Source: an uncultured Duganella sp. (GTDB lineage: Bacteria; Pseudomonadota; Gammaproteobacteria; Burkholderiales; Burkholderiaceae). From it: 16,888 bases of DNA. This document shows, piece by piece, positions 1-6,876 of the stretch. Positions within the stretch are counted from its first letter, which is position 1; each line of letters begins with the position of its first letter. Below the pieces are notes generated by a model, which saw nothing but the letters and a program-made list of their open reading frames with translations, did no database searches and was not told the origin of the DNA. Location of the stretch: assembly GCA_946482635.1 (NCBI GenBank), contig CAMLSG010000112.1:1-16888 (forward strand). The letters run 5' to 3'. Made by a program: the position numbers and the translations under genes.

Positions 1-37
1 CGATATTGATACACTCTCCCGCAATCAGGGAGAATCG

Positions 38-931
38 ATGAGCGAACTAGACGACTACGCGACCTTTGTCGCCATTATGGAAACCGGTTCACTAACCGCC
101 GCCGCCCGCCGCACTGGCCGCTCCCTGCAGGCAGTCAGCCGTGCACTATCCGAACTTGAAACTTCGCTGGGCGCCCAGCTAATCCAGCGCACTACCCGCA
201 AACTGCATGCCACGCCCGCCGGGAAAGTCTTCCTCGAGCGCATTCGACCAGCCCTGGCCGACATCGAAGCCGCCCGCGAAGCGGCTCGCAATGAAGGCGA
301 CGTCCCCCAAGGCAAGCTCCGGATCGCCGCGCCCACGCTGCTCGGTGCAAGCTGGCTGACGTCGGCTGCAGCAGCCTTCATGCAACGCTGGCCCGGTATC
401 GAAATCGAATTGGCACTGAACGAACGCCATGCCGACCTGGTCGCCGAGGGCATTGACCTTGCCGTGCGCATTGGCGACCTTCCCGACTCCAGCCTGAAAG
501 CCCGCCCGCTCGCCCAAATGCGGCGCGTTTTCTTCGCATCACCGCGTTGGCTGCATCAGAACGGCACGCCGACACACCCCGGGCAACTCGCTACCTTGCC
601 CTGCATCCTGCGCAATACAGGCAAAGACCGCCGCCAATGGCCGGTCCGCGTCGACGGAACGATGCGCCACGTTCCCGTCGCCGGTGCATTCAGTGCCAAC
701 GACGCCGCAGCCGCCAACGAGGCCGTAGCCTGCGGGCTCGGAATCGGCATGGCGCCCTTTTGGCAACTACGCCGCATGCTTGACGAAGGCAGGGTCGAAC
801 TTATCCTGCAAGACTTCGAACCTCCCCCGATCCCGCTGCAGGCAGTCTGGCCCGGCACAGGCAAGCTTGCCCGGCGATCAAGGTTGTTCGTCGAGCACCT
901 GGTTCAGATGGCTAGCGCACAACACTGGTAG
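38..931 (+). CDS. LysR-family transcriptional regulator
   Basis: Predicted DNA-binding transcription factor of 297 residues, the usual LysR length. An N-terminal winged helix-turn-helix covers about residues 1-60, with the typical run LTAAARRTGRSLQAVSRAL followed by LGAQLIQRTTRKLHATPAG. A type 2 periplasmic-binding-like effector domain covers about residues 90-290, including LRIAAPTLLG and the AVACGLGIGMAPFW segment. The ATG at 38 has a GGGAGAA ribosome site at 29-35. The effector is unknown. LysR proteins usually control a divergent neighbour, which here would lie left of the window, so the target cannot be judged. The bacteriohemerythrin downstream has its own promoter and need not be a target. 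Confidence 0.93.
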   Translation: MSELDDYATFVAIMETGSLTAAARRTGRSLQAVSRALSELETSLGAQLIQRTTRKLHATPAGKVFLERIRPALADIEAAREAARNEGDVPQGKLRIAAPTLLGASWLTSAAAAFMQRWPGIEIELALNERHADLVAEGIDLAVRIGDLPDSSLKARPLAQMRRVFFASPRWLHQNGTPTHPGQLATLPCILRNTGKDRRQWPVRVDGTMRHVPVAGAFSANDAAAANEAVACGLGIGMAPFWQLRRMLDEGRVELILQDFEPPPIPLQAVWPGTGKLARRSRLFVEHLVQMASAQHW

Positions 932-936
932 GAAAA

Positions 937-978
937 TTGACATGGATCATGTGCCCATCTGTTTCCGGGCAGCACAAT
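937..978 (+). promoter_or_regulatory. Fnr-type box and class II promoter of the bacteriohemerythrin gene
   Basis: TTGACATGGATCAT at 937-950 matches 9 of 10 fixed positions of the Fnr/Dnr/FixK consensus TTGAY-N4-RTCAA. A possible -10 hexamer CACAAT lies at 973-978, predicting a start near 985. That puts the box centre (943.5) at -41.5, the standard position for class II activation by Fnr-type proteins. The leader then contains TTGGAG at 994-999 before the ATG at 1007. The -10 matches only 4 of 6 positions, as expected for an activator-dependent promoter. Confidence 0.6.
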
Positions 979-1006
979 TGCGGTTCGACACTATTGGAGA
1001 ACCCCC

Positions 1007-1393
1007 ATGGATTCCATCGTCTTCGGCCCCGACCTCGCGCTAGGCATCCCGGTTCTCGACCAGTCGCACCGCATCGTCTTCGATATGCTCGACGCAATGG
1101 AAGAGTTGCCCCGCCCTGCCTTTGATGCCGCCTGCCGGGAACTGACCACTGAATTCATTGAGCACCTGCGCGAAGAAAACAGCCTGATGGAACGAATCGG
1201 CTATCCCGCAGCACAGGCACACCGCATCGCACACGGCCACCTGCTCGAAAAGGCCGCGCGCGTCCTGCGCCTGCTGAAAGACGACGAAGAAGCCAGGGCT
1301 CGCGAGATCATCCGCTCACTGCCGGACTGGCTGGAAGCCCACATCAACACCATGGACCTTGCCTTGGCAGTTGCAGTATCCCGGCTGGAGTAA
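1007..1393 (+). CDS. Single-domain bacteriohemerythrin
   Basis: A 128-residue soluble oxygen-binding diiron protein. All expected iron ligands are visible at normal spacing: H21 (DQSH), H53-x3-E57 (HLREE), H72-x3-H76 (HRIAH), and H112-x4-D117 (HINTMD). The length is that of a free-standing bacteriohemerythrin, with no methyl-accepting or cyclase domain. Such proteins bind O2 reversibly and are proposed to store, buffer or deliver it, or to handle nitric oxide. The usual N-terminal tryptophan is replaced by F6. The ATG is set by TTGGAG seven bases upstream. The Fnr-type box at -41.5 suggests induction at low oxygen, and an Fnr gene lies 900 bases further on the opposite strand. Confidence 0.93.
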   Translation: MDSIVFGPDLALGIPVLDQSHRIVFDMLDAMEELPRPAFDAACRELTTEFIEHLREENSLMERIGYPAAQAHRIAHGHLLEKAARVLRLLKDDEEARAREIIRSLPDWLEAHINTMDLALAVAVSRLE

Positions 1394-1401
1394 TAAAGTG
1401 C

Positions 1402-1432
1402 TTGACTTAGAGCGCACTCTAACTTCTACGAT
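1402..1432 (+). promoter_or_regulatory. MerR-type promoter and operator of the regulator-decarboxylase pair
   Basis: A -35 TTGACT (1402-1407) and a -10 TACGAT (1427-1432) are separated by 19 bases, the overlong spacer typical of MerR-controlled promoters. Inside it is a perfect six-base inverted repeat, TTAGAG (1407-1412) and CTCTAA (1417-1422), with a CGCA centre. This is the TTAGAG-N4-CTCTAA layout known for the AdhR/NmlR branch of MerR regulators. The predicted start is 1439, the A of the MerR start codon, so autoregulation and a leaderless transcript are both implied. Confidence 0.8.
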
Positions 1433-1438
1433 CACCCC

Positions 1439-1888
1439 ATGGATTCATTTCTGAGCATTGACGAAGTCGCACAACGCACCGGCCTTACGGCCTACACCCT
1501 CCGCTACTACGAGCGCATCGGGCTGATCGCCCCGGTTAATCGCGCAGCGGGTGGCCAGCGGCGTTACGCGGCATCGGACCTTGCGTGGATCGAATTCCTG
1601 CTGCGTTTGCGGACGACCCATATGCCGATTGGCAAAATGCAGTCGTTCGCCAAACTTCGCGGCGCTGGGGACTCGACGGTGCCGGAACGGCGCCAGATGC
1701 TTGAAGAACATATGCAGGATGTGCTCGCCGAAATCGAGGCGATGCAACAATCGGCCGCATCATTGCGGGAAAAGATCGAGTACTACCGCTCCCTGGAGCA
1801 GTCCCTGGCGTCGAATCCAACCACTGATGGAGGACATGCCAATGAACACAGAAAGCCGCTACGAGCGCGGGCTCGCAAAACTGCGTGA
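1439..1888 (+). CDS. MerR-family regulator, AdhR/NmlR type without cysteine
   Basis: Predicted MerR activator-repressor of 149 residues. The N-terminal HTH and wing are clear ([20 protein letters not shown], then [20 protein letters not shown]), followed by a dimerisation helix at about residues 75-120. The spacer operator directly upstream fits the AdhR/NmlR branch, which often responds to aldehydes or electrophiles through a cysteine in the WIxFLxC segment. Here that position is arginine (WIEFLLRL) and the protein contains no cysteine, so a thiol switch is excluded. There is no Shine-Dalgarno sequence, and the predicted transcription start coincides with the ATG. The last 25 or so residues are basic, low in complexity, and encoded where the next gene begins in another frame. 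The target is probably its own operon. Confidence 0.9.
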   Translation: MDSFLSIDEVAQRTGLTAYTLRYYERIGLIAPVNRAAGGQRRYAASDLAWIEFLLRLRTTHMPIGKMQSFAKLRGAGDSTVPERRQMLEEHMQDVLAEIEAMQQSAASLREKIEYYRSLEQSLASNPTTDGGHANEHRKPLRARARKTA

Positions 1889-2213
1889 AGTCGACGGCCA
1901 GGCCGGCGAAAAGGTTATCCAAAGCCTTGAAGACATAGCGCCCGATTTCGCGCGCTACGTGATTGAATTTCCTTTCGGGGACATCTATTCACGCCCCGGC
2001 CTTGACCTGAAATCACGCGAAATCGCCGTGGTAGCCGCACTGACTGCAATGGGCAATGCCACGCCACAGCTCAAGGTGCACATCCACGCCGCCCTTAACG
2101 TCGGCGTCACCCGCGAAGAGATCGTGGAGACGATCATGCAGATGGCTGTCTATGCCGGCTTCCCCGCCGCCCTCAACGGCTTGATGGCCGCCAAGGAAGT
2201 CTTCGCGCAATAA
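1842..2213 (+). CDS. Carboxymuconolactone decarboxylase-like protein (AhpD fold)
   Basis: A 123-residue protein of the carboxymuconolactone decarboxylase family, with the typical pattern [14 protein letters not shown], then [19 protein letters not shown] and [17 protein letters not shown]. It has no CxxC motif, so it is not an AhpD-type peroxidase reductase. True CMD activity is not shown, since no protocatechuate genes are nearby. The ATG at 1842 lies eight bases after GGAGG (1829-1833). An in-frame ATG at 1836 is too close to that site. The gene starts 47 bases inside the MerR reading frame, implying cotranscription and coupling. B. subtilis AdhR (YraB) has a CMD-family neighbour, YraC, so the pairing and operator suggest a reactive-carbonyl stress role by inference. 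Confidence 0.88.
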   Translation: MNTESRYERGLAKLREVDGQAGEKVIQSLEDIAPDFARYVIEFPFGDIYSRPGLDLKSREIAVVAALTAMGNATPQLKVHIHAALNVGVTREEIVETIMQMAVYAGFPAALNGLMAAKEVFAQ

Positions 2214-2237
2214 AAAAGGGGCAGCGAGAGCTGCCCC
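2212..2237 (-). terminator. Intrinsic terminator for the Fnr gene
   Basis: An eight-base-pair perfect stem, GGGGCAGC (2218-2225) and GCTGCCCC (2230-2237), with a GAGA loop. On the minus strand it is followed by TTTTTT (2217-2212), a textbook Rho-independent terminator 37 bases past the Fnr stop. On the plus strand the hairpin directly follows the decarboxylase stop but lacks a T tract, so it would stop that operon only weakly. Confidence 0.88.
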
Positions 2238-2273
2238 ATACACCCCCTACAGGTGATAAAACTTGTGTGCCGG

Positions 2274-3047
2274 TCAGGCTACCGCGAGTTCTTGCGCCAT
2301 GCCGCCGGAGGACATGGCTTCCAACTTGGCGCGGTCAGTAATGCGCAAGTCGCGGTTCTGCAGAACGATAGAGCCATCCTGGCGCAGGCGGGCCAACTGG
2401 CGGCTGACACTTTCCACAGTCAGGCCCAGGTAGCCGCCGATATCTTCACGCGACATGCGCAGCTGGAAGCTGGTCGAGGAGTAGCCGCGCTGGGCATAGC
2501 GGCCGGCGAGGTTCAGCAAGAACATGGCCAGGCGCTGTTCGGCGCGCATATGGCTCAGGAACAGCATCACCGACTGCTCGCGCTGGATCTCGCGGCTCAT
2601 GGTGCGGTGGAATTGCTGCAGCAGGCCCGGGATCTGCATCACCAGCTCCTGCAGGCGGGAGAACGGGATCTCGCAGACTTCGCTGTCTTCCAGCGCGACG
2701 GCGTTGCAGGAATGCTGGCCGTTGCCGATCGCTTCCATGCCCAGCAGGTCGCCGGCCATGTGGAAGCCGCCAATCGTCTGCTCGCCGCGCTGGTTCACCT
2801 GTACGGTCTTGAAGTGGCCGAAGCGCACGGCGTAAAGGCTGTGGAAGCTGTCGCCGGTCTTGTACAGCGGCTCATCGCGGTTCACACGGCGGCGGCGCGA
2901 AATGATCTGGTCAAGGCGGGCAACATCTTCGTCGGCCAGGCCCTGTGGCAGGCACAGGCGGTTGAAGCTGCACAGCGAACATTTCGCTGCGACAGGTGCG
3001 CAAGATTTGGTGGCGTTTGCAGGGGTGATTGGAATGACCGGGCTCAT
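2274..3047 (-). CDS. fnr: Fnr-type oxygen-sensing transcriptional regulator
   Basis: Global anaerobic regulator of the Crp/Fnr family, 257 residues. The 4Fe-4S ligands match E. coli Fnr: CSLCSFNRLC gives C23, C26 and C32, and the fourth is C125 in VCEIPF. A cyclic-nucleotide-binding-like beta roll is followed by the dimer helix and an HTH at about residues 199-220 (SREDIGGYLGLTVESVSRQL). The recognition residues E212, S215 and R216 predict binding to TTGAT-N4-ATCAA-like sites. The start at 3047 is chosen for AAGGAG seven bases upstream. An in-frame ATG 16 codons earlier lacks a ribosome site. It lies 101 bases downstream of the signalling operon on the same strand with no clear terminator between, so it may be partly cotranscribed. 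Confidence 0.96.
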   Translation of the reverse strand: MSPVIPITPANATKSCAPVAAKCSLCSFNRLCLPQGLADEDVARLDQIISRRRRVNRDEPLYKTGDSFHSLYAVRFGHFKTVQVNQRGEQTIGGFHMAGDLLGMEAIGNGQHSCNAVALEDSEVCEIPFSRLQELVMQIPGLLQQFHRTMSREIQREQSVMLFLSHMRAEQRLAMFLLNLAGRYAQRGYSSTSFQLRMSREDIGGYLGLTVESVSRQLARLRQDGSIVLQNRDLRITDRAKLEAMSSGGMAQELAVA

Positions 3048-3148
3048 GATGCTGCTCCTTGTTTTCGATGGAAGCAGTATCTCCCCTGGCATCATTTCCC
3101 GGTATCAAGCATCCTGTGTAGTTGCTGTAGTGGTTCCCCTACAAACAC

Positions 3149-3784
3149 TCAGATCAGGCCATGCTCAAGCGCATAGCGCGTCAGTTCCGCATTGCTCGAC
3201 ATGCCCATTTTCTCGAGGATGCGGCTGCGATAAGTTGTCACGGTGTTAGGACTCAGGTGTAGTTTTTCCCCTATGCGCACCAGCGACTCGCCCTGGGCGA
3301 TCAACTTGAAAACTTCCAGCTCGCGGTTGGAAAGCTCCTCATGGTCGCCGCTTGGACCGCCGCCCACCAGGGTTGCCAATTTCTCAAGCAGCGCCGGACT
3401 CACATGCTTGCCGCCCGACGCTGCCTTGCGCACCGCCTCGATCAGCGTGGACGTCGGTGCATCCTTGGTCAGGTAGCCGGAAGCACCCGACTTCAGCGCC
3501 CGCACCGCGTAAATCTCTTCCGAATAAGTGCTCAGCACCAGCACCGCCATGCGCGGGTATTCGCTGCGCAGGGACTTCAGCAGGTCCAGGCCATTCTTGC
3601 CTGGCATTTTGATGTCCACCAGTGCCACGTCGAAGCTGCGTTCCGCCACGCGCTGCATTGCTTCGACAGCATTGCCCGCCTCGCCTTCCACGCTGATGTC
3701 GGGCGCGGTGCCCAGCATCAGCCGCACGCCGTTGCGCGCAATTGCGTGGTCGTCGACCAGTAAAACGGTGATCTTGTCACCCAT
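3149..3784 (-). CDS. NarL/FixJ-family response regulator
   Basis: A 211-residue two-component response regulator. The N-terminal receiver has the acid pair D11-D12, phosphoacceptor D57 (VDIKMPG) and K107 (TKD). The C-terminal LuxR/GerE-type HTH covers about residues 148-205 (LSNRELEVFKLIAQGES, then SPNTVTTYRSRILEKMGM). The start codon lies inside the last codons of the upstream receiver-kinase gene (eight-base overlap), so this is the likely output of that HisKA_3 kinase, the usual partner class of NarL-type regulators. It is the last gene of the overlapping block and is followed by fnr. Its targets are not identified. By analogy with FixJ, fnr could be one. Confidence 0.95.
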   Translation of the reverse strand: MGDKITVLLVDDHAIARNGVRLMLGTAPDISVEGEAGNAVEAMQRVAERSFDVALVDIKMPGKNGLDLLKSLRSEYPRMAVLVLSTYSEEIYAVRALKSGASGYLTKDAPTSTLIEAVRKAASGGKHVSPALLEKLATLVGGGPSGDHEELSNRELEVFKLIAQGESLVRIGEKLHLSPNTVTTYRSRILEKMGMSSNAELTRYALEHGLI

Positions 3785-4880
3785 TCTTGTCCTCCAAAGG
3801 CAGGCGCAGTTGCAAGGTGGTGCCTTGCCCGGCCTTGCCGCTGATATTCAGTTCGCCGGCAAAGCGGCGCGTGCGTTCGTGCATGCCGAACAAGCCCCAC
3901 GATTCGCGGTCGGACAATCCAGCGCTTTCGATGCCCTTGCCATTGTCTTCCACACGCAGCACCACATTTTCGCCGTCGGTATCCACGATCACGCGCGCCT
4001 CGCTTGCTTCGGCGTGGCGCACCACATTGGTCAGCGCTTCCTGAGCGACGCGGAACAGCATGGTGCTGCGTTCGGCATCCAGTTCAAGCGCCTGCGCTTG
4101 GGGAGTGATATTGCAGCTGCAGCGCAGGCCGCTGCGCTGGGCGACCTGCTCGGCATACCATTCGAGCGCCGGCCAGATGCCCAGTTGGTCCAGCACACTC
4201 GGGCGCAGGTCGGTAATTACGCGCCGAACCGTCTCGATGGCGTCCTGCGCCAGCTTGGCCGCGTCCTTCAACAGCGGGTCGGATTGCTCGCCGCCGCGTT
4301 CAATGGCTACCGAAATATAGGCCTTGATACCGGTCAGCAGGCCGCCCAGTTCATCGTGGATTTCCTGCGCGATGCGGGTCCGTTCATGTTCCTTCAGCTT
4401 TTCCTGGTAAGCGGCCAGTTCGCGCAGCTCTTTCTGCGATTGGCGCAGCACGCGCTCGGCCAGCAGCTTTTCGTCGATCAGCCGCTGTTCACGCAGCAGG
4501 CGGTCGATGGCGCCGGCCAGGAAATCAAGGTAGCGGCCATCGCTGTCCTTCACCAGGTAGTCGCGCGCCCCGCGCCGCATCGCTTCCGCCGCCACGGTGG
4601 CGCTGTCGGCGCCGGTCAGCATCATGACCGGGATATTGGGCTGGGACTCGCCCCGTTCGGCGGCCAGGCGCGCCAGGAACTCCAGGCCGGTCAGGTCCGG
4701 CAGGTGGTAGTCGAGCAGGATGCAATCCGGTTCTTCGCGCAAGGCGATATCCAGGCCTTCTTGACCGCTTTCGGCTTCCAGCAGCTCGCAATCGAAACCT
4801 GGCGCCTGCGCAAAGGCACGGCGGCAGGCGATGCGGTCAACGATATCGTCCTCGACGATCAGGACCCTTACCGTGTTCAT
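3777..4880 (-). CDS. Receiver-HisKA_3 hybrid histidine kinase, soluble
   Basis: A 367-residue kinase with its receiver at the N terminus. The receiver (residues 1-125) has D11-D12, phosphoacceptor D57 (LLDYHLPD) and K111. A coiled linker of about residues 128-165 leads into a HisKA_3 dimerisation domain with the phosphoacceptor H175 in QEIHDELGG. A GHKL ATPase domain (about 270-365) shows the N box (ALTNVVRHAEA), DNGKGI and WGLFGM. There is no membrane segment or sensory domain, so its input is probably phosphorylation of the receiver, and its output the NarL-type regulator just downstream. It overlaps the upstream receiver gene by four bases (ATGA) and the downstream regulator by eight. Confidence 0.94.
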   Translation of the reverse strand: MNTVRVLIVEDDIVDRIACRRAFAQAPGFDCELLEAESGQEGLDIALREEPDCILLDYHLPDLTGLEFLARLAAERGESQPNIPVMMLTGADSATVAAEAMRRGARDYLVKDSDGRYLDFLAGAIDRLLREQRLIDEKLLAERVLRQSQKELRELAAYQEKLKEHERTRIAQEIHDELGGLLTGIKAYISVAIERGGEQSDPLLKDAAKLAQDAIETVRRVITDLRPSVLDQLGIWPALEWYAEQVAQRSGLRCSCNITPQAQALELDAERSTMLFRVAQEALTNVVRHAEASEARVIVDTDGENVVLRVEDNGKGIESAGLSDRESWGLFGMHERTRRFAGELNISGKAGQGTTLQLRLPLEDKNG

Positions 4881-5290
4881 GGGAGCTCGCTGATGGTCCA
4901 GTACAGGTTAATCGAGCGTACCACTTCCACGAACTGGCGGTAATCAACAGGCTTGGTCATGTACCCGGCCACGCCCAGGTCGAAACTGCGCATCTTGTCC
5001 TGCTGCTCTTCCGACGTGGTCAGGACAATGACAGGAATACGGCGCAGCAACGGATCCTGCTTGACGTTCTGCAGGAACTCAATGCCGTTCATGATCGGCA
5101 TGTTCAGGTCCAGCAGGATGATGCAAGGCTGCTCGTTGCCCGGCTCGCGCAGGTATTCCAGCGCGGCCTCGCCGTTTTCCGTCGCCACGACGCGGTTGCC
5201 CACATGGACTTCCTTCAGCGCGCGCAGGATGGTCATGACGTCGACCTGGTCGTCTTCCACCAGGAGGATTGGCTTGCTCGTATTATTCAT
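4877..5290 (-). CDS. Stand-alone receiver protein, Rcp1/CheY-like
   Basis: A single-domain response regulator of 137 residues without an output domain. Visible elements are the acid pair in VEDDQVD, phosphoacceptor D61 (LLDLNMPIMNG), T91-T92 and K113 (TKPVDY). The long loop and the LLRRIPVIVLTTS segment resemble Rcp1-class receivers that pair with kinases having the HDLKAPLR box. The upstream kinase has exactly that box. Both junctions overlap by four bases (ATGA type), so the stoichiometry of the four proteins is probably set by translational coupling. The most economical role is to carry phosphate between the PAS kinase and the next kinase, which is inference. Confidence 0.94.
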   Translation of the reverse strand: MNNTSKPILLVEDDQVDVMTILRALKEVHVGNRVVATENGEAALEYLREPGNEQPCIILLDLNMPIMNGIEFLQNVKQDPLLRRIPVIVLTTSEEQQDKMRSFDLGVAGYMTKPVDYRQFVEVVRSINLYWTISELP

Positions 5291-6810
5291 CCGTTATTCT
5301 TTCTATTCTTCGGCAGGGTAAAGTAGAGGGTTGTGCCCGTGCCCAGCTCGGACTCCAGCCACACCCTGCCCTGGTACATTTCAACAATCTTTTTCACCAG
5401 CGCCAGGCCGACACCCGTGCTTTCAACGCGGTCGCGCGGGGCGAGCGTCTGGAACAACTGGAAAATCCGTTCAAAATGGCGCTCGGCGATGCCAGGCCCG
5501 TTGTCGCGGACGTGGAAGCGCCATTGCTTGCCCTCGTCGGCCCAGCCCACTTCGATCTCGCCCTGCGGCTTGTCCATGTACTTCACCGCATTCGACACCA
5601 GGTTGTGGAACAGCTGCTGGATGCGGGTCGGCTCGCCGGTGACGGTCGGCATGCCGGGCACGACGGAAACCTTGATATGCGGCGGCACGGCCAGCAGGTC
5701 GATCACCTCGGACACCAGCTGGTCAAGCTGGACCGGCACCACGGCTTCCTTGATTCGGCCGACGCGCGAATATTGCAGGATGCCGTCGATCAGGGCGCCC
5801 ATGCGGTGCACGCGGTTGATCAGGAGCCGCATGTGCTCCTTGCCTTCATCGTTGAACTTGTCGGCATAGTCGTGCGCCAGCCAGTCGGCCAGCGAGCCGA
5901 TGCCTCGCAGCGGTGCTTTCAGGTCGTGCGATACGACGTAGGCAAAGTTGGTCAATTCTTCGTTGGCGCTGGTCAGCTCCTGCAGCAGTTGCTGCGCCTT
6001 TTCTTCGGCGTGCTTGCGCTCCGTGATGTCGCGCACCAGGCCGGTGAACATGCGGCGCCCGCCGAGCCACATTTCGGTGACCGCCAGGTCCATCGGAAAG
6101 ATGCTGCCGTCGCGGCGCAAGCCCTGCACTTCGCGGCCTTTGCCGATGATGCGTTTCTCGCCGGTGGTCATGTAGTGGTGCAGGTAGCCGTCGTGCGCTT
6201 CGCGATGCGGCGCCGGCATCAGGATCTTGACGTTACGGCCCCGGACCTCCGATTCCGGGTAGCCGAACATGCGCTCGGCAGCAGGATTCACGCGTTCGAT
6301 GATGCCGTGTTCGTCGATCGTAATGATCGCGTCCACTGCGGTTTCGAAGATCGCCCGCATGCGGGCTTCGCTTTCCTGCAGCGCGTGTTCGGCCTTTTTA
6401 CGGGCGCTGATGTCATGGATGGTGGCCATCACCATCGGCTGCGTGCCGTTGTCCTGGAGCGGGGACAGGCTCACTTCGACAGGGAATTCGGTGCCATCCT
6501 TGCGGGCAGCGAACAGCTCGAAGCCGGCGCCCATCGCGCGCGGGTGCGGGCGTTCGAAGAAGCTGCCGCGCAAGCCCACATGGCCATGGCGGAAGCGTTC
6601 GGGGATCAGGGATTCGAGCGGCTTGCCAAGCAACTCGCCGGGGGCGTAGCCAAACAGGTTTTCCAGTGCCGGGTTGACCAGTATCAGTTGGCCGTCCTTG
6701 TCGATGATCAGCATCGCGTCCGTGGCTGATGCCAGCAGCCATTGCAGGCTGCGTTCCGCAATCGTTGAATGTGTCAAAGCCTGGTCCTGTCGGTGGTCAA
6801 ATCCTGTCAT
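5287..6810 (-). CDS. PAS-PAS histidine kinase with FixL-like haem-PAS signature
   Basis: A soluble sensor kinase of 507 residues. Two PAS domains lie at about 21-138 and 139-263. A HisKA domain follows with phosphoacceptor H295 (VVSHDLKAPLRG), then an ATPase domain at about 390-500 (LVSNAVKYM, DNGPGI, STGVGLALVKKIV). The second PAS closely resembles FixL: AHDGYLHHYMTTGE then IIGKGREV and RRDGSIFPMDL. H206 and R226 occupy the positions of the FixL haem ligand (H200) and the oxygen-contacting arginine (R220), with the same 20-residue separation. The first PAS has the histidine region but no arginine. Many non-haem PAS domains share part of this motif, so oxygen sensing is a hypothesis. The ATG at 6810 is preferred: it sits at the predicted transcription start. 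A TTG at 6846 would overlap the -35. Confidence 0.93.
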   Translation of the reverse strand: MTGFDHRQDQALTHSTIAERSLQWLLASATDAMLIIDKDGQLILVNPALENLFGYAPGELLGKPLESLIPERFRHGHVGLRGSFFERPHPRAMGAGFELFAARKDGTEFPVEVSLSPLQDNGTQPMVMATIHDISARKKAEHALQESEARMRAIFETAVDAIITIDEHGIIERVNPAAERMFGYPESEVRGRNVKILMPAPHREAHDGYLHHYMTTGEKRIIGKGREVQGLRRDGSIFPMDLAVTEMWLGGRRMFTGLVRDITERKHAEEKAQQLLQELTSANEELTNFAYVVSHDLKAPLRGIGSLADWLAHDYADKFNDEGKEHMRLLINRVHRMGALIDGILQYSRVGRIKEAVVPVQLDQLVSEVIDLLAVPPHIKVSVVPGMPTVTGEPTRIQQLFHNLVSNAVKYMDKPQGEIEVGWADEGKQWRFHVRDNGPGIAERHFERIFQLFQTLAPRDRVESTGVGLALVKKIVEMYQGRVWLESELGTGTTLYFTLPKNRKNNG

Positions 6811-6816
6811 CCTATG

Positions 6817-6846
6817 ATTGTAGCGTCCAACGCGGCAAGGAGCCAA
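6817..6846 (-). promoter_or_regulatory. Promoter of the signalling operon, predicted leaderless
   Basis: On the minus strand TACAAT (6822-6817) matches the -10 consensus at 5 of 6 positions. TTGGCT (6846-6841) lies 18 bases upstream as a 4 of 6 match to the -35. The predicted start, seven bases past the -10, is 6810, the A of the kinase ATG. No Shine-Dalgarno sequence is present. The Fnr-type palindrome at 6877-6892 is centred at about -74.5 from this start. Confidence 0.6.
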
Positions 6847-6876
6847 ATGCCCGCCATTGAGAATAACTCAAGCAAA

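Noticed and set aside
3095..3108. Fnr-like box TTGATACCGGGAAA upstream of fnr (minus strand)
   Set aside because: Only one half site is good (8 of 10 positions overall) and no -10 lies at the matching distance, so autoregulation is not supported.
2253..3176. 307-codon open frame on the plus strand opposite fnr
   Set aside because: Fnr on the minus strand is unambiguous, and this frame mirrors it.
3528..4943. 471-codon open frame on the plus strand opposite the receiver-kinase gene
   Set aside because: It is antisense to conserved REC, HisKA_3 and ATPase motifs and has no recognisable domain or ribosome site.
5269..6729. 486-codon open frame on the plus strand opposite the PAS-PAS kinase
   Set aside because: It is antisense to a clear multi-domain kinase. 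Its product is alanine, histidine and valine rich with no domain, as expected from GC-rich codon mirroring.
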